Below, piece after piece: positions 7,946-16,226 of a stretch of DNA of 59,883 nucleotides. Positions within the stretch are counted from its first letter, which is position 1. The number at the start of each line of letters is the position of its first letter. Under the pieces are notes generated by a model. The model saw only the letters and a program-made list of their open reading frames with translations. It ran no database searches and was not told the DNA's origin. The stretch is from positions 1 to 59,883 of the forward strand of contig CATZRJ010000005.1 of assembly GCA_958423535.1 (NCBI GenBank), given 5' to 3'. A program made the translations under genes and the position numbers. The DNA is from an uncultured Collinsella sp. Its GTDB lineage: Bacteria; Actinomycetota; Coriobacteriia; Coriobacteriales; Coriobacteriaceae.

Positions 7946-8425
7946 TTATTTTTCCTGAATCTGCTTACCGCAAAGATGCTCAATCGTAATCTCGTAGAGC
8001 TGGACGCCCTTAATGTCCTTGGCGATTTCCTCTTCGACTTCTTCGGCAGAAGGGTAGTACTTAAGGGCGAGCTGGCGGACTTTGTCCTCGATAAACGCGG
8101 GGGTGTCATTCGCCAGGCGACAACGGCCAAAGACGACGGTGCTCATAACGTAGGGAGCCCAGTCGCCGTCCTGGTACCACTCGTTGCCGTAAACGGTAAA
8201 GCAGACCTTGTCATCGCGCTTGAGTGCGTCGACCTTGTGGCCGGCTTTGGCGCCATGGAAATAAATCTTGTCGTGCTCGGCGTCAAAGAAGTAGTTGACG
8301 GGAATGGCGTACGGGTAGCCATCGTCACCGTTGACGGCAAAGACGCCGCGCTTGCAGGTGGCGAGCAGTTTACGCGCTTCCTCGTCGGTGATGGCGCGTT
8401 TCTTTCGACGTAAGGGCCTAAACAT
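7946..8425 (-). CDS. Pyridoxamine 5'-phosphate oxidase-like flavoprotein (NimA-like)
   Basis: 159 aa with the split-barrel FMN-binding fold: AVNGDDGYPYAIPVNYFFD, then KIYFHGAKAGHKVDALKRDDKVCFTVYG, then the VFGRCRL strand. This matches the pyridoxamine phosphate oxidase-related / 5-nitroimidazole reductase (Nim) group of small flavoproteins; members reduce nitro compounds or heme-like substrates. The function here is not determined by sequence. It stands alone between two kinase loci, convergent with the first. Confidence 0.8.
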   Translation of the reverse strand: MFRPLRRKKRAITDEEARKLLATCKRGVFAVNGDDGYPYAIPVNYFFDAEHDKIYFHGAKAGHKVDALKRDDKVCFTVYGNEWYQDGDWAPYVMSTVVFGRCRLANDTPAFIEDKVRQLALKYYPSAEEVEEEIAKDIKGVQLYEITIEHLCGKQIQEK

Positions 8426-8465
8426 CGTTGGCTTCCTTTCTGGTCGTGCGTGGTTGCTGCAAAAA

Positions 8466-11270
8466 CTATAGCGAAACGGATCCGTTTTTCTTGATGCGGG
8501 CGAGTATGTTTTTGAGCTTGTTAAAGTCGAGCGGTTTGGACAGATGGGCGTTCATGCCGGCGTCGTGTGCCGCCTTGGCGTCCTCGGCAAAGGCATTGGC
8601 GGTGAGCGCGATGATGGGGATATCGGCTGCATCGACCTTCTCGCTCAGGCGAATCGCGCGGGTTGCCTCGTAGCCGTCCATGTCCGGCATCATAATGTCC
8701 ATCAGGATCGCATCGAAGCTGCCGGCGGGATGAGACAGGTACAGATCGACGACTTCGTTGCCGTTGACGGCGCGGGTGACCACGACGCCCTCGGATTCTA
8801 GCAGCGCCTGGGCAATCTCGGCATTCAATTCGTTGTCTTCGGCGAGCAGCACGTTCATGTCGGCGAGCGAGCAGTCGAGCGCCCTCTCGACCGTATTCGC
8901 CCGCGCCCGGGGGTTCTTGTCGATATCGAGCGGAATTTCCACGTAGAACGTGGTGCCCACATGGAGTTCGCTGGTGACTTCGATGGTGCCGCCCATCAGT
9001 TCAATAAGCGACTTGACGATTGGCATGCCCATGCCGGTTCCTTGGAACTTGCTGCGCGCATCGTCTCCTTCTTGGGCAAACGGCTCATAGATATGCTTTA
9101 AAAACTCGGGAGCCATGCCAATGCCGGTATCCGAAACGCTAAAGCAAAAGAGCGCGCGCCCGTTATCGAGTGGCTTGGTCTTTGAACTAAAGGTGACGGA
9201 GCCGCCGTGCTTGTTGTACTTAATGCTGTTGTCTAACAGGTTGATCATGATCTGTCGGATATGGGTGGGACTGCCGATCATGTATGGCCCCGTGGCGTAC
9301 GGCAGACTATTGTCCTGCATTGTGATGCCGTTGCTGGACGCGCGGAGCTTGCACAGCACCAGCGTATCGTCACAGAGCTCTTTGAGGTTAAAAGGCACAT
9401 GTTCCAGTGTTAGCTTGCGGTCTTCGATTTTTCCCATCTCGAGGATGTCGTTGATCAGCGAGAGCAGGTGATTGGCGGCAACGCGCGCCTTGGCACGGCT
9501 CTCGCGGGCGACTTGCATATCGCCTTCCTTCAATTCCTCGATCTCGATAAGGCCCAGGATGCCGTTGAGCGGCGTGCGGATGTCGTGGCTCATGCGCGTG
9601 AGGAACGCCGTCTTAGCGGCGTTGGCGGCATCGGCTTTTTTGCGCTCGGTTCGAGCGCGCACGAGCGCCCAGATGAGCAGGACGATGCCGACCGACAACA
9701 TACCGATGAGGGTAGCTGCAATGGCGGTGCGGTTGCGAAAAAGGAATTGAAGCGTGTTGGATTCCTGGGCCGTGTACGACGTGGAGGAGAAATTGCTTGC
9801 GGAGAGCGATTCTCCGGCATTGATGATGCCCTTGTTGATGATTCCCAACAGCTCGGGTTTTCCGCGCGAAATCCAGCACGAGAGCTCACAGGTGTCAGGG
9901 AGCTCGGTCGTCTTGCAGTCCTCGAGATCGTAACGGTCACCGATGGTTTTTACGCGTGAACTGGGAGCGACGATGCAGTGCGCCGTTCCCTTCCTGAGGG
10001 CGTCGAACGCTTCATCGTCGGATTGGTATTCGGTTACGGTTGCTGTGGGGAACAGACTTTCAAGTGCATTTTTGTTGACAAACGATGATTTGGTACAGGC
10101 GATGTTCTGAAGGTCTTTGTTCAGGTTGCTGCCGGTGTGGATGGCGGTGAGGGATATGGTCCCCAACGATACCGACTGCACAACGCCTGTTTGCTCGGCA
10201 AACCAGTAATCTCGGTATACCGGCAGCGCAACGTCTATGCTTCCCTTTGACAGGGCCTTTGACATCATCTTGTAGCTATCAAAGGCGACGGTTTTGACCG
10301 TAATGCCAAATTTATCGTGCAGCGTCGTCGCAAGCGATGCGAGCGAGCCTTCCATTTCGCCGTCTTCGTCCTCGTTGCAGTAGGGGAGTTTGCCCGTAAT
10401 GTAGCCGAGCGTGATGGCGTTGTTGTTTGCTTTGAGCCAGGAACATTCGGGGCCGTTGAGCGATGATGAACCGCTGTTTTGGGTCGAGTAGCTAGATTTG
10501 ACTTCGTCGTTATAGCGTGGGTTGACGCGGGCGATTGCCGACATAGCGGCATTGATGTCGTCCATCAGGTCGGGGCGGCTTTTGGGGACGGCAAAATAGT
10601 AGTCGCTCGAACCAATGTAGAACATGGGGGAGGCGCTGGGCGACGAGGTCGTGTCGTTCATGATGATGGCATCGACCTCGTTGTTTGCGAGTGCGTCAAA
10701 GAGGGCACCGCCAGTGTCGATTTCTTTATAGGTGCAGGTAATGCCTTCGTTGGCGAGCCACTGCTGGCCAACGAAGGTTTGCATAACGTCGGGGTTGCAG
10801 CCGATGGTAAGGCCTTGGAGCGCTTGGGGGTCACCCTTGGCCAGATCGTCGCGCTCGGGCCTGGCATAGATGTAGTAGCGCTCGGTGCCCTCGGGGTTCG
10901 AGGAAAAGAGCAGCTTTTGGGCGCGTTCCTCGGAGTAGGAGATGTTGGGCATGAGGCCGATCTCGCCCGCCTCGAGCATGTCCATAAGCTCGGCGAAGGT
11001 GCCGGAGACGTATTCGTACTGCCAGCCGGGTGTGTAGTACGAGAGGGTCTGGAGGTACTCGTAACCCCATCCCGAGAGACGCTCGCCGGGGGTGCCGTTC
11101 TGGAAGCCCTCGTTGTTGACGAGCCAGCCGACGCGGACCGTCTTGACTGGCTGACTAGAGTCATCGGCAAAAGCCTGGACAGGCGCGATGGAACTCAGTG
11201 CGGCAAGCGCGGCAAGCACAATGGCCAGGGCGCGACATATAACTGAACGAAGGACAGTGGCAGCTCTCAC
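8466..11270 (-). CDS. BvgS-like hybrid histidine kinase with two fused solute-binding domains
   Basis: 934 aa from GTG at 11270. This start is chosen because AGGA lies 6 nt upstream and it yields a clean signal peptide (VRAATVLRSVICRALAIVL...AFA); an ATG at 11303 is the alternative. Two periplasmic-binding family 3 domains follow (about 40-265, VRVGWLVNNEGFQNG; about 285-500, ITLGYITGKLPYCNED), then a TM helix (about 515-540), HisKA with His in LTRMSHDIRTPLNGILGL, HATPase (DNSIKYNKHGG, SDTGIGMAPE, GTGMGMPIVKSL) and a receiver (AEDNELNAEIA, Asp in ILMDIMMPDMDG, Lys in LSKPLD). As in BvgS/EvgS the binding domains sense the ligand directly, but there is no Hpt and no cognate DNA-binding regulator nearby. 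Confidence 0.9.
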   Translation of the reverse strand: MRAATVLRSVICRALAIVLAALAALSSIAPVQAFADDSSQPVKTVRVGWLVNNEGFQNGTPGERLSGWGYEYLQTLSYYTPGWQYEYVSGTFAELMDMLEAGEIGLMPNISYSEERAQKLLFSSNPEGTERYYIYARPERDDLAKGDPQALQGLTIGCNPDVMQTFVGQQWLANEGITCTYKEIDTGGALFDALANNEVDAIIMNDTTSSPSASPMFYIGSSDYYFAVPKSRPDLMDDINAAMSAIARVNPRYNDEVKSSYSTQNSGSSSLNGPECSWLKANNNAITLGYITGKLPYCNEDEDGEMEGSLASLATTLHDKFGITVKTVAFDSYKMMSKALSKGSIDVALPVYRDYWFAEQTGVVQSVSLGTISLTAIHTGSNLNKDLQNIACTKSSFVNKNALESLFPTATVTEYQSDDEAFDALRKGTAHCIVAPSSRVKTIGDRYDLEDCKTTELPDTCELSCWISRGKPELLGIINKGIINAGESLSASNFSSTSYTAQESNTLQFLFRNRTAIAATLIGMLSVGIVLLIWALVRARTERKKADAANAAKTAFLTRMSHDIRTPLNGILGLIEIEELKEGDMQVARESRAKARVAANHLLSLINDILEMGKIEDRKLTLEHVPFNLKELCDDTLVLCKLRASSNGITMQDNSLPYATGPYMIGSPTHIRQIMINLLDNSIKYNKHGGSVTFSSKTKPLDNGRALFCFSVSDTGIGMAPEFLKHIYEPFAQEGDDARSKFQGTGMGMPIVKSLIELMGGTIEVTSELHVGTTFYVEIPLDIDKNPRARANTVERALDCSLADMNVLLAEDNELNAEIAQALLESEGVVVTRAVNGNEVVDLYLSHPAGSFDAILMDIMMPDMDGYEATRAIRLSEKVDAADIPIIALTANAFAEDAKAAHDAGMNAHLSKPLDFNKLKNILARIKKNGSVSL

Positions 11271-11364
11271 ATGCAATCCTAACGAATCGAGACAATACCG
11301 CATAAGGATACCAGCTCAGCCTGCCCAGTCGGCAGCTGTACCGCTAAACGCTCCCGCCCGGCAG

Positions 11365-11446
11365 TCATCGGGGACGTTCTTAAACGACTAGTCATTGGGG
11401 ACGTTCTTGTTTGACTGGTCATTTAAGAACGTCCCCAATGACTAGT
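11365..11446. repeat. Palindromic repeat, GGGGACGTTC family, copy B (with duplicated left half)
   Basis: Two tandem left half-sites (GTCATCGGGGACGTTCTT and GTCATTGGGGACGTTCTT) face one right half-site (AAGAACGTCCCCAATGAC). It lies between the divergent kinase and K+ channel genes, just before a GACAAT -10-like box (11469-11474). Confidence 0.85.
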
Positions 11447-11514
11447 TCCGTTTGCTGGGGAGGCGTGGGACAATACCGAGCGAACGTGATTGGTTGTCCG
11501 TGGAAGGGGTCGCG

Positions 11515-11940
11515 ATGAAAAAGCTCAGGACGCTTGCCGATGTGCTGCGACAGGCTGGCTTTGCACGCATTACGGGCCTGTTTCTTATTTTCTATCTGCT
11601 TTGCTCGACGGCTGTCTGGCTGTCCGAGCCCACGACCCTCACGTTTGGCGATGGTCTCTGGTTTAGCTTTGAGACGGTCTCGACGATTGGCTTTGGCGAT
11701 ATCCCCGCTGAAACGCCGGTTGCCCGCGGCATTACCGTTATCCTAAGCGTCATCAGTATCTTCTATATCGCCATGCTTACGGGCGTGGCGGTGAACTACT
11801 GCAATACGCTTATCAAGCTGCGCCAAAAGGACACCATGGCGCGCTTTATGGACGATCTTGAGCATTTGGAAGAGCTCGATCGTGACGAGCTCGCCGATCT
11901 GTCGCGCCGCGTGCGCGAATATCGCCGCCGCCAACGCTAG
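11515..11940 (+). CDS. Two-TM potassium channel family protein
   Basis: 141 aa. TM1 (TGLFLIFYLLCSTAVWL), a pore helix and the selectivity filter TIGFGD (the TVGYGD equivalent), then TM2 (ITVILSVISIFYIAMLTGVAV) and a charged, probably coiled C-terminal tail (LEHLEELDRDELADLSRRVREY). This is the minimal KcsA-like ion-channel-2 architecture, presumably tetrameric in the cytoplasmic membrane. The ATG at 11515 follows AAGGGG; the longer frame from 11452 overlaps promoter-like DNA. The LOG-family gene follows 36 nt later. Confidence 0.85.
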   Translation: MKKLRTLADVLRQAGFARITGLFLIFYLLCSTAVWLSEPTTLTFGDGLWFSFETVSTIGFGDIPAETPVARGITVILSVISIFYIAMLTGVAVNYCNTLIKLRQKDTMARFMDDLEHLEELDRDELADLSRRVREYRRRQR

Positions 11941-11976
11941 AACGGGCGCCGCGCGTCACGATTGGGGGGACTGAAT

Positions 11977-12510
11977 ATGAATATCACCGTGTATCTGGGT
12001 GCCAGCGTTGGTAACGACCCGGCGTTTCTGCCCGCGGTGCAGGAGCTGGGCAATTGGATTGGCGCCAACGGACACGCGCTCGTATACGGCGGGTCCAAAT
12101 CGGGACTGATGGGCGCGCTCGCCGATAGCGTACTCGAGGCAGGCGGACATGTGACGGGTGTGGAGCCGAGCTTTTTTATCGAGGCAGAGTTTCAACACGA
12201 CGGAATCGACGACCTTATCGTGACGAGCGACATGGCCGAGCGCAAAGCCAAGATGATCGAGCTCGGCGATGCGTTCATCGCATTTCCGGGCGGCACGGGC
12301 ACGCTCGAGGAGATTGCCGAGGTCATGTCCGCGGTGTCGTTGGGGCACCTGAGTGCTCCGTGCATCCTGTATAACCTTGACGGTTACTACAACGACCTCA
12401 AGGCGTTGCTCGGGCACATGATTGATAAGGGGCTTTCGAGCCCGAGGCGCCAGCACGGCATCTACTTTGCCGACGATTTGCGCGAGATTGCCTCGATTAT
12501 CAACGGATGA
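11977..12510 (+). CDS. LOG-family Rossmann-fold protein (TIGR00730 type)
   Basis: 177 aa. It has the two diagnostic motifs of the LOG (cytokinin riboside 5'-monophosphate phosphoribohydrolase) family: YGGSKSGLMGALAD and PGGTGTLEE. Members hydrolyse nucleoside 5'-monophosphates, releasing the base and ribose 5-phosphate; the bacterial physiological substrate is often unknown. ATG at 11977 follows GGGGGGA, so the upstream in-frame ATG at 11962 is less likely. Probably co-transcribed with the K+ channel gene. Confidence 0.88.
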   Translation: MNITVYLGASVGNDPAFLPAVQELGNWIGANGHALVYGGSKSGLMGALADSVLEAGGHVTGVEPSFFIEAEFQHDGIDDLIVTSDMAERKAKMIELGDAFIAFPGGTGTLEEIAEVMSAVSLGHLSAPCILYNLDGYYNDLKALLGHMIDKGLSSPRRQHGIYFADDLREIASIING

Positions 12511-12590
12511 GTCTTGAGCTTGCCCCACTATGGCTCCCAATGGTGCCGTTCGCGGCGCAGACGGTTGGCTCGTTCGGGCAACGCTCGCTC

Positions 12591-12596
12591 TACAAT
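12591..12596 (+). promoter_or_regulatory. -10 box TACAAT upstream of the ClC gene
   Basis: TACAAT 39 nt before the start; the best -35 (TTGGCT, 12565-12570) is 20 nt away. A promoter of the window's common TACAAT type. Confidence 0.35.
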
Positions 12597-12635
12597 AAAA
12601 CGTATCTATGTCGACTTTGACCGCGGGAGGACCCG

Positions 12636-13940
12636 ATGGATAACCTTGCCAAACCCACGAACCGAGCGCTGTTTTTGGTCAGCGTCGCCGTGACCGGTGC
12701 ACTCGCGGGTGCCGCAGTCTGGCTGTTCTTTTTTGCGATGGAGCACGGTATCGACTATCTATGGACCGAGATTCCGCACGCGCTGGGCGTCGCTTCGCCC
12801 GAGCTTGCCAGCGGCCCGTTTGGCTTTCTGCCGTACCCGTTTTTTGTCTGCCTGCTGGGCGGCCTGTTAATCGGTCTGTACGAAAAGATGACAGGCACCA
12901 AGACCGATGAACTCAACCAGGTGATGGCTAAGGTTAAGCAAGACGGGCGCTACCCGTACGACAACCTGGGCAAGCTTTCGCTCGCGGCATTGCTGCCGCT
13001 GCTGTTTGGCGGAAGCATTGGACCGGAGGCCGGCCTGACCGGCGTTATCGCCGGTCTGTGCAGCTGGGTCGGCGACCGCATGCGTCGCTTTGGCGCCGAG
13101 TTTAGGGAGCTCACGTTGCTGGGCACCCAGGCTGCCCTGACGGCGCTCTTTACCGCGCCCGTCTTTGGCTTTGTGGCGCCGCTTGCCGGTAGCACCGACG
13201 GCCAGGGTGAAGACGCCGACGATGAGTCCGCGTCCGGCGAGATCACCATCAAGCTGCCCAAGACGCAAAAGACGGTGGTCTACGGTATTGCGATTGCCGG
13301 CGGTCTGGGCACCTACCTGCTGCTTGGACAGCTTGTGGGCGGCGGCATGGGCATGCCCAGGTTCGAGTCCGCCGAGGTGGGCAACCTAGAGCTTACCTGG
13401 CTCGTCCCTCTGTCGTTGATCGGCACCGTCTGCGGCTGGCTGTACTTTGTCTCTGAGCATGCAAGCGAGGCACTGTCCCATGCAATAGGGGAGCGTCCTG
13501 TCGTCAAGGCCATGCTGGCCGGTCTGGCACTCGCCATCTGTGGCACGGTCCTGCCCTATACCATGTTTGCCGGCGAGACCCAGGCCGACGTGCTCATGGA
13601 AACCTATCTGACCATCCCCGCCGGCGTGCTTATTTTGACCGGTCTGGTCAAGGCCATGCTGACGCCCGCCCTCATCAACCTTGGTTGGCGCGGCGGTCAC
13701 TTCTTCCCGGCTATCTTCTCGGGCGTAAGCCTGGGCTATGGCCTTGCCATCCTCACCGGCGCAGATCCGGTCTTTTGCGTCGCCGTCTGCACGGCATCGA
13801 CGATGGGCGCCGTCATGCGCCAACCCGTTATGGTCGTGGGCTTGTTGCTCATGTGCTTCCCGCTCAAAGGCATCGTCTGTATGATCATCGCCGCCGTCAT
13901 CGCTGCCGGTATTCCACTGCCCAAGCCGCTGCGCAAGTAG
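12636..13940 (+). CDS. ClC-family chloride channel / H+-Cl- antiporter
   Basis: 434 aa multi-span membrane protein. ClC signatures: GSIGPEAGLTGVIAGL (the GxxGPE/GREGP-type ion-binding loop), TAPVFGFVAPL near the middle, and GGHFFPAIFSGVSLGYGLA (the GxFxP motif). A charged, Asp/Glu-rich cytoplasmic loop at about residues 188-205 (STDGQGEDADDESAS) is longer than in the minimal family members. GGGAGG precedes the ATG. Whether it is a channel or an exchanger cannot be decided; the proton-glutamate position was not mapped. There is no CBS domain at the C-terminus. Confidence 0.88.
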   Translation: MDNLAKPTNRALFLVSVAVTGALAGAAVWLFFFAMEHGIDYLWTEIPHALGVASPELASGPFGFLPYPFFVCLLGGLLIGLYEKMTGTKTDELNQVMAKVKQDGRYPYDNLGKLSLAALLPLLFGGSIGPEAGLTGVIAGLCSWVGDRMRRFGAEFRELTLLGTQAALTALFTAPVFGFVAPLAGSTDGQGEDADDESASGEITIKLPKTQKTVVYGIAIAGGLGTYLLLGQLVGGGMGMPRFESAEVGNLELTWLVPLSLIGTVCGWLYFVSEHASEALSHAIGERPVVKAMLAGLALAICGTVLPYTMFAGETQADVLMETYLTIPAGVLILTGLVKAMLTPALINLGWRGGHFFPAIFSGVSLGYGLAILTGADPVFCVAVCTASTMGAVMRQPVMVVGLLLMCFPLKGIVCMIIAAVIAAGIPLPKPLRK

Positions 13941-14030
13941 TACAGTGGCGCACGCCGGGGACATGCCCTTTGCCACGGATTTGCGGGGAGGGGCGGCGAT
14001 CGCGTCCTTCGCGGATTGAGACTCGTGTGG

Positions 14031-14729
14031 CTACAGATCGCGTACTCGATAAACCTTGGTGCTGACGGTGCAGCTGATTGCACATAGCGCGAGGGCAAGT
14101 GCGGCGATGCCTGCACACAGACAGCCCAGAACGGCAGGGTCGGGATTCGCTCCGACAATCGACATGAGCCAGTTGCTGATGGGGTTGGAGGAGCTCAGCG
14201 CTGCCATGGTAAGGCATCCGAGTAGGGCAAACAGGCCAACGGATAGGCGCAGTGCCTCCATGTGTCCAAATCGGAAGAACAGCGGCTGTGCCAAGAACAC
14301 CATCATGAGGGAGATGAGCATCGATGCTGCCGAGGCTATTGCAATCTCAAAGACAATCTGTCCCGTCAACGGGATACCCGCGCTGTTGAAGAGCGGGAAG
14401 GAGACGATGCTCAGAAGCGCGGCGGCGCACGCCATGACAGCCGAGAAGACAATGATGCTCAGGTAGCGTGCGCAGATGATGTCTTTACGCGAGAGAGGCA
14501 GCGTTGCGCGATAGCGCTCCCAACCGTTTTGATTGTCGAAACCGGCCAGTGAGTTCATGAATATGATGGGTGACATGGCACTAACGGCGCAGGCGCCGGC
14601 GCTCATACCGGAATCGCCATCCGACGCGTTGGCGAGCGTCAGCACGACGAAGATGAACAGGCCGACTCCTGCAATGCTCGGGATAAGCGAACGAGCGATG
14701 GCGAGCTCGGACATAAAGGCGCGTTTCAT
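14031..14729 (-). CDS. ABC-2 type transporter permease
   Basis: 232 aa with six predicted membrane spans (for example LIPSIAGVGLFIFVVLTLA, IIVFSAVMACAAALLSIVSF, ALLGCLTMAALS, CAGIAALALALCAIS) and the cytoplasmic segment DNQNGWERYRATLPLSRKDIICARYL, typical of bacteriocin or YtrC/D-like ABC-2 permeases. Its ATG overlaps the stop of the ATPase gene (ATGA at 14726-14729), so the two are translationally coupled. The substrate is unknown; the context (YtrA-type GntR plus ATPase) suggests response to cell-envelope stress or peptide antibiotics. Confidence 0.82.
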   Translation of the reverse strand: MKRAFMSELAIARSLIPSIAGVGLFIFVVLTLANASDGDSGMSAGACAVSAMSPIIFMNSLAGFDNQNGWERYRATLPLSRKDIICARYLSIIVFSAVMACAAALLSIVSFPLFNSAGIPLTGQIVFEIAIASAASMLISLMMVFLAQPLFFRFGHMEALRLSVGLFALLGCLTMAALSSSNPISNWLMSIVGANPDPAVLGCLCAGIAALALALCAISCTVSTKVYRVRDL

Positions 14730-15607
14730 TTCGAAGCCCCTTTCAGCGTGAGGCGCAGGTAGTCATCAATGGTTGCCCGATCGCAGGGAATCTCGGGAAA
14801 GGCCTCGAGCGTTTCGCAACGGTTGGGCACGAGCACGTCCACGCTATAGGCGTGGTGGGCGGCACGGGCGCCTTCGACGCAAGCCATAAGCTCGGCAGCC
14901 TGCGATTGGGTGCAGTGGGCGATGCCGGCGCGGTCGGTAATGTCCTCGCGCGGCAGGTCAAAAATAATCGAGCCATTATCGATGCAGATGACGCGATCAG
15001 CGGTGCGATCGAGGTCGGACGTAATGTGGCTCGAGAGCAGCACACTGTGCTGGCCGTCGGCGACAAAGGCAAGCAGCTCATCAAGCAGTTCCTCGCGTGC
15101 CATGGGATCGAGGCCCGCGGTGGCTTCGTCCAAAACGAGCAGCTTGGCATTGTGGCTGAGTGCACAGGCAAGCTGCAGTTTCATGCCCATGCCGCGGGAG
15201 AGGTCCTTGACCTTTGTCTTGGGATCGAGGCCAAATCGGTTGATGAATCCGGCGAACGTTTCGCGGTCCCACGTGGGGTGCGCCGGGCCTACGAGCGCCT
15301 CGATCTGGCCCACCTTGAGCGTGGAGGGGAAGGGGCACGTGTCCAGGACAAGACCGACGCGGGAGCGTAGATGGCGTTGCGACTCATCGGGCGCGTCGGC
15401 GCCACAGCGCTGCCCAAACAGGTGCACCTCGCCGGCATCAAGCTGTATGAGCCCGAGAGCGGCTCGAATCGTCGTTGTTTTGCCGGCGCCGTTTGCGCCT
15501 ACAAAGCCAACGATCTGGCCGGGCTCCACAGCGACCGCGACGTCGCGTAGTGAAAAGCGGTCGCTCACACGGCGTGAGATGCCTTTGAGTTCTAAAAGGT
15601 TTTGCAT
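14726..15607 (-). CDS. ABC transporter ATP-binding protein
   Basis: 293 aa. Walker A GANGAGKTTT, Q-loop region, signature DLSRGMGMKLQLACAL (LSxGM variant), Walker B LLVLDEATAGLDP and the H-loop LLSSHITSD are all present. The C-terminal 70 residues are specific to ABC-2 exporters of this group. It is the middle gene of a three-gene minus-strand operon: GntR regulator (23 nt upstream), this ATPase, then the permease with a 4-nt overlap. AAAGG precedes the ATG. Confidence 0.92.
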   Translation of the reverse strand: MQNLLELKGISRRVSDRFSLRDVAVAVEPGQIVGFVGANGAGKTTTIRAALGLIQLDAGEVHLFGQRCGADAPDESQRHLRSRVGLVLDTCPFPSTLKVGQIEALVGPAHPTWDRETFAGFINRFGLDPKTKVKDLSRGMGMKLQLACALSHNAKLLVLDEATAGLDPMAREELLDELLAFVADGQHSVLLSSHITSDLDRTADRVICIDNGSIIFDLPREDITDRAGIAHCTQSQAAELMACVEGARAAHHAYSVDVLVPNRCETLEAFPEIPCDRATIDDYLRLTLKGASK

Positions 15608-15630
15608 GGCATAGCCTTTCTTGCAGATGG

Positions 15631-16011
15631 CTACTGCATGGTTTCGGGGGCTACCAGGTCGAGCATTTCGTGCAGCTTGTCGCGTGTGACACCCAGGGTT
15701 TCGGCTTGGCTCGCCGCTTTCGCAAGTAGCTCTTCGATATGGCAGAGCTGGTTTTCGCGCAAGAGTTCCTGGTTGCCCTCGGCGACAAAGCAGCCCTTGC
15801 CCTGCACGGTGCAGATAAACCCGAGCTGCTCCAGGTCGGCGTAGGCGCGCTTGGTGGTGATGACGCTCACGCCAAGATCGCTCGCGAGTGCACGGATGCT
15901 GGGGAGTTTGGCTCCCGTAGCGAGCGTGCCCGAAAGGATCTGAGCTTTGACCTGCGAGGATATCTGCTCATAGATGGGCTTGTCGCTCGAATTGGATAGG
16001 ATGATGTCCAC
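15631..16011 (-). CDS. GntR-family regulator, YtrA subfamily
   Basis: 126 aa from a GTG preceded by AAGGAG. The N-terminal winged HTH has the GntR pattern (PIYEQISSQVKAQILSGTL, LPSIRALASDLGVSVITTKRAYADLEQ, GKGCFVA) and only a short C-terminal dimerisation helix, the hallmark of YtrA-type members. These commonly repress the ABC exporter encoded directly downstream, as here. A palindromic TATATA-rich site lies just upstream (16039-16072). Confidence 0.9.
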   Translation of the reverse strand: MDIILSNSSDKPIYEQISSQVKAQILSGTLATGAKLPSIRALASDLGVSVITTKRAYADLEQLGFICTVQGKGCFVAEGNQELLRENQLCHIEELLAKAASQAETLGVTRDKLHEMLDLVAPETMQ

Positions 16012-16038
16012 AGCGGCTCCTTAGCTGATGGGCTACAC

Positions 16039-16072
16039 GTGTATATAACCGGTAAGCACAGTATATATACAC
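16039..16072 (-). promoter_or_regulatory. Operator candidate of the YtrA-type regulator
   Basis: GTGTATATA (16039-16047) and TATATACAC (16064-16072) are exact inverted copies with a 16-nt spacer, 28 nt upstream of the GntR start. The GTRTA/TAYAC half-sites fit YtrA-family operators. Binding is inferred. Confidence 0.55.
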
Positions 16073-16173
16073 TATGCACAGTTCTGCAAGAGGCAAATGC
16101 GGATTGGGCCGGCTGCCCAAGCCCCAACTGATGAATTTGTCCTGATAGGCGTCCTAGAGCGAGGTTTCGCGGC

Positions 16174-16179
16174 TACAAT
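16174..16179 (+). promoter_or_regulatory. -10 box TACAAT upstream of prfC
   Basis: TACAAT 48 nt before the prfC start; no convincing -35. Confidence 0.35.
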
Positions 16180-16226
16180 AATGCGGTTACAACGACGTAA
16201 TGCACTCAATGCAAGAAAGGATCCGC

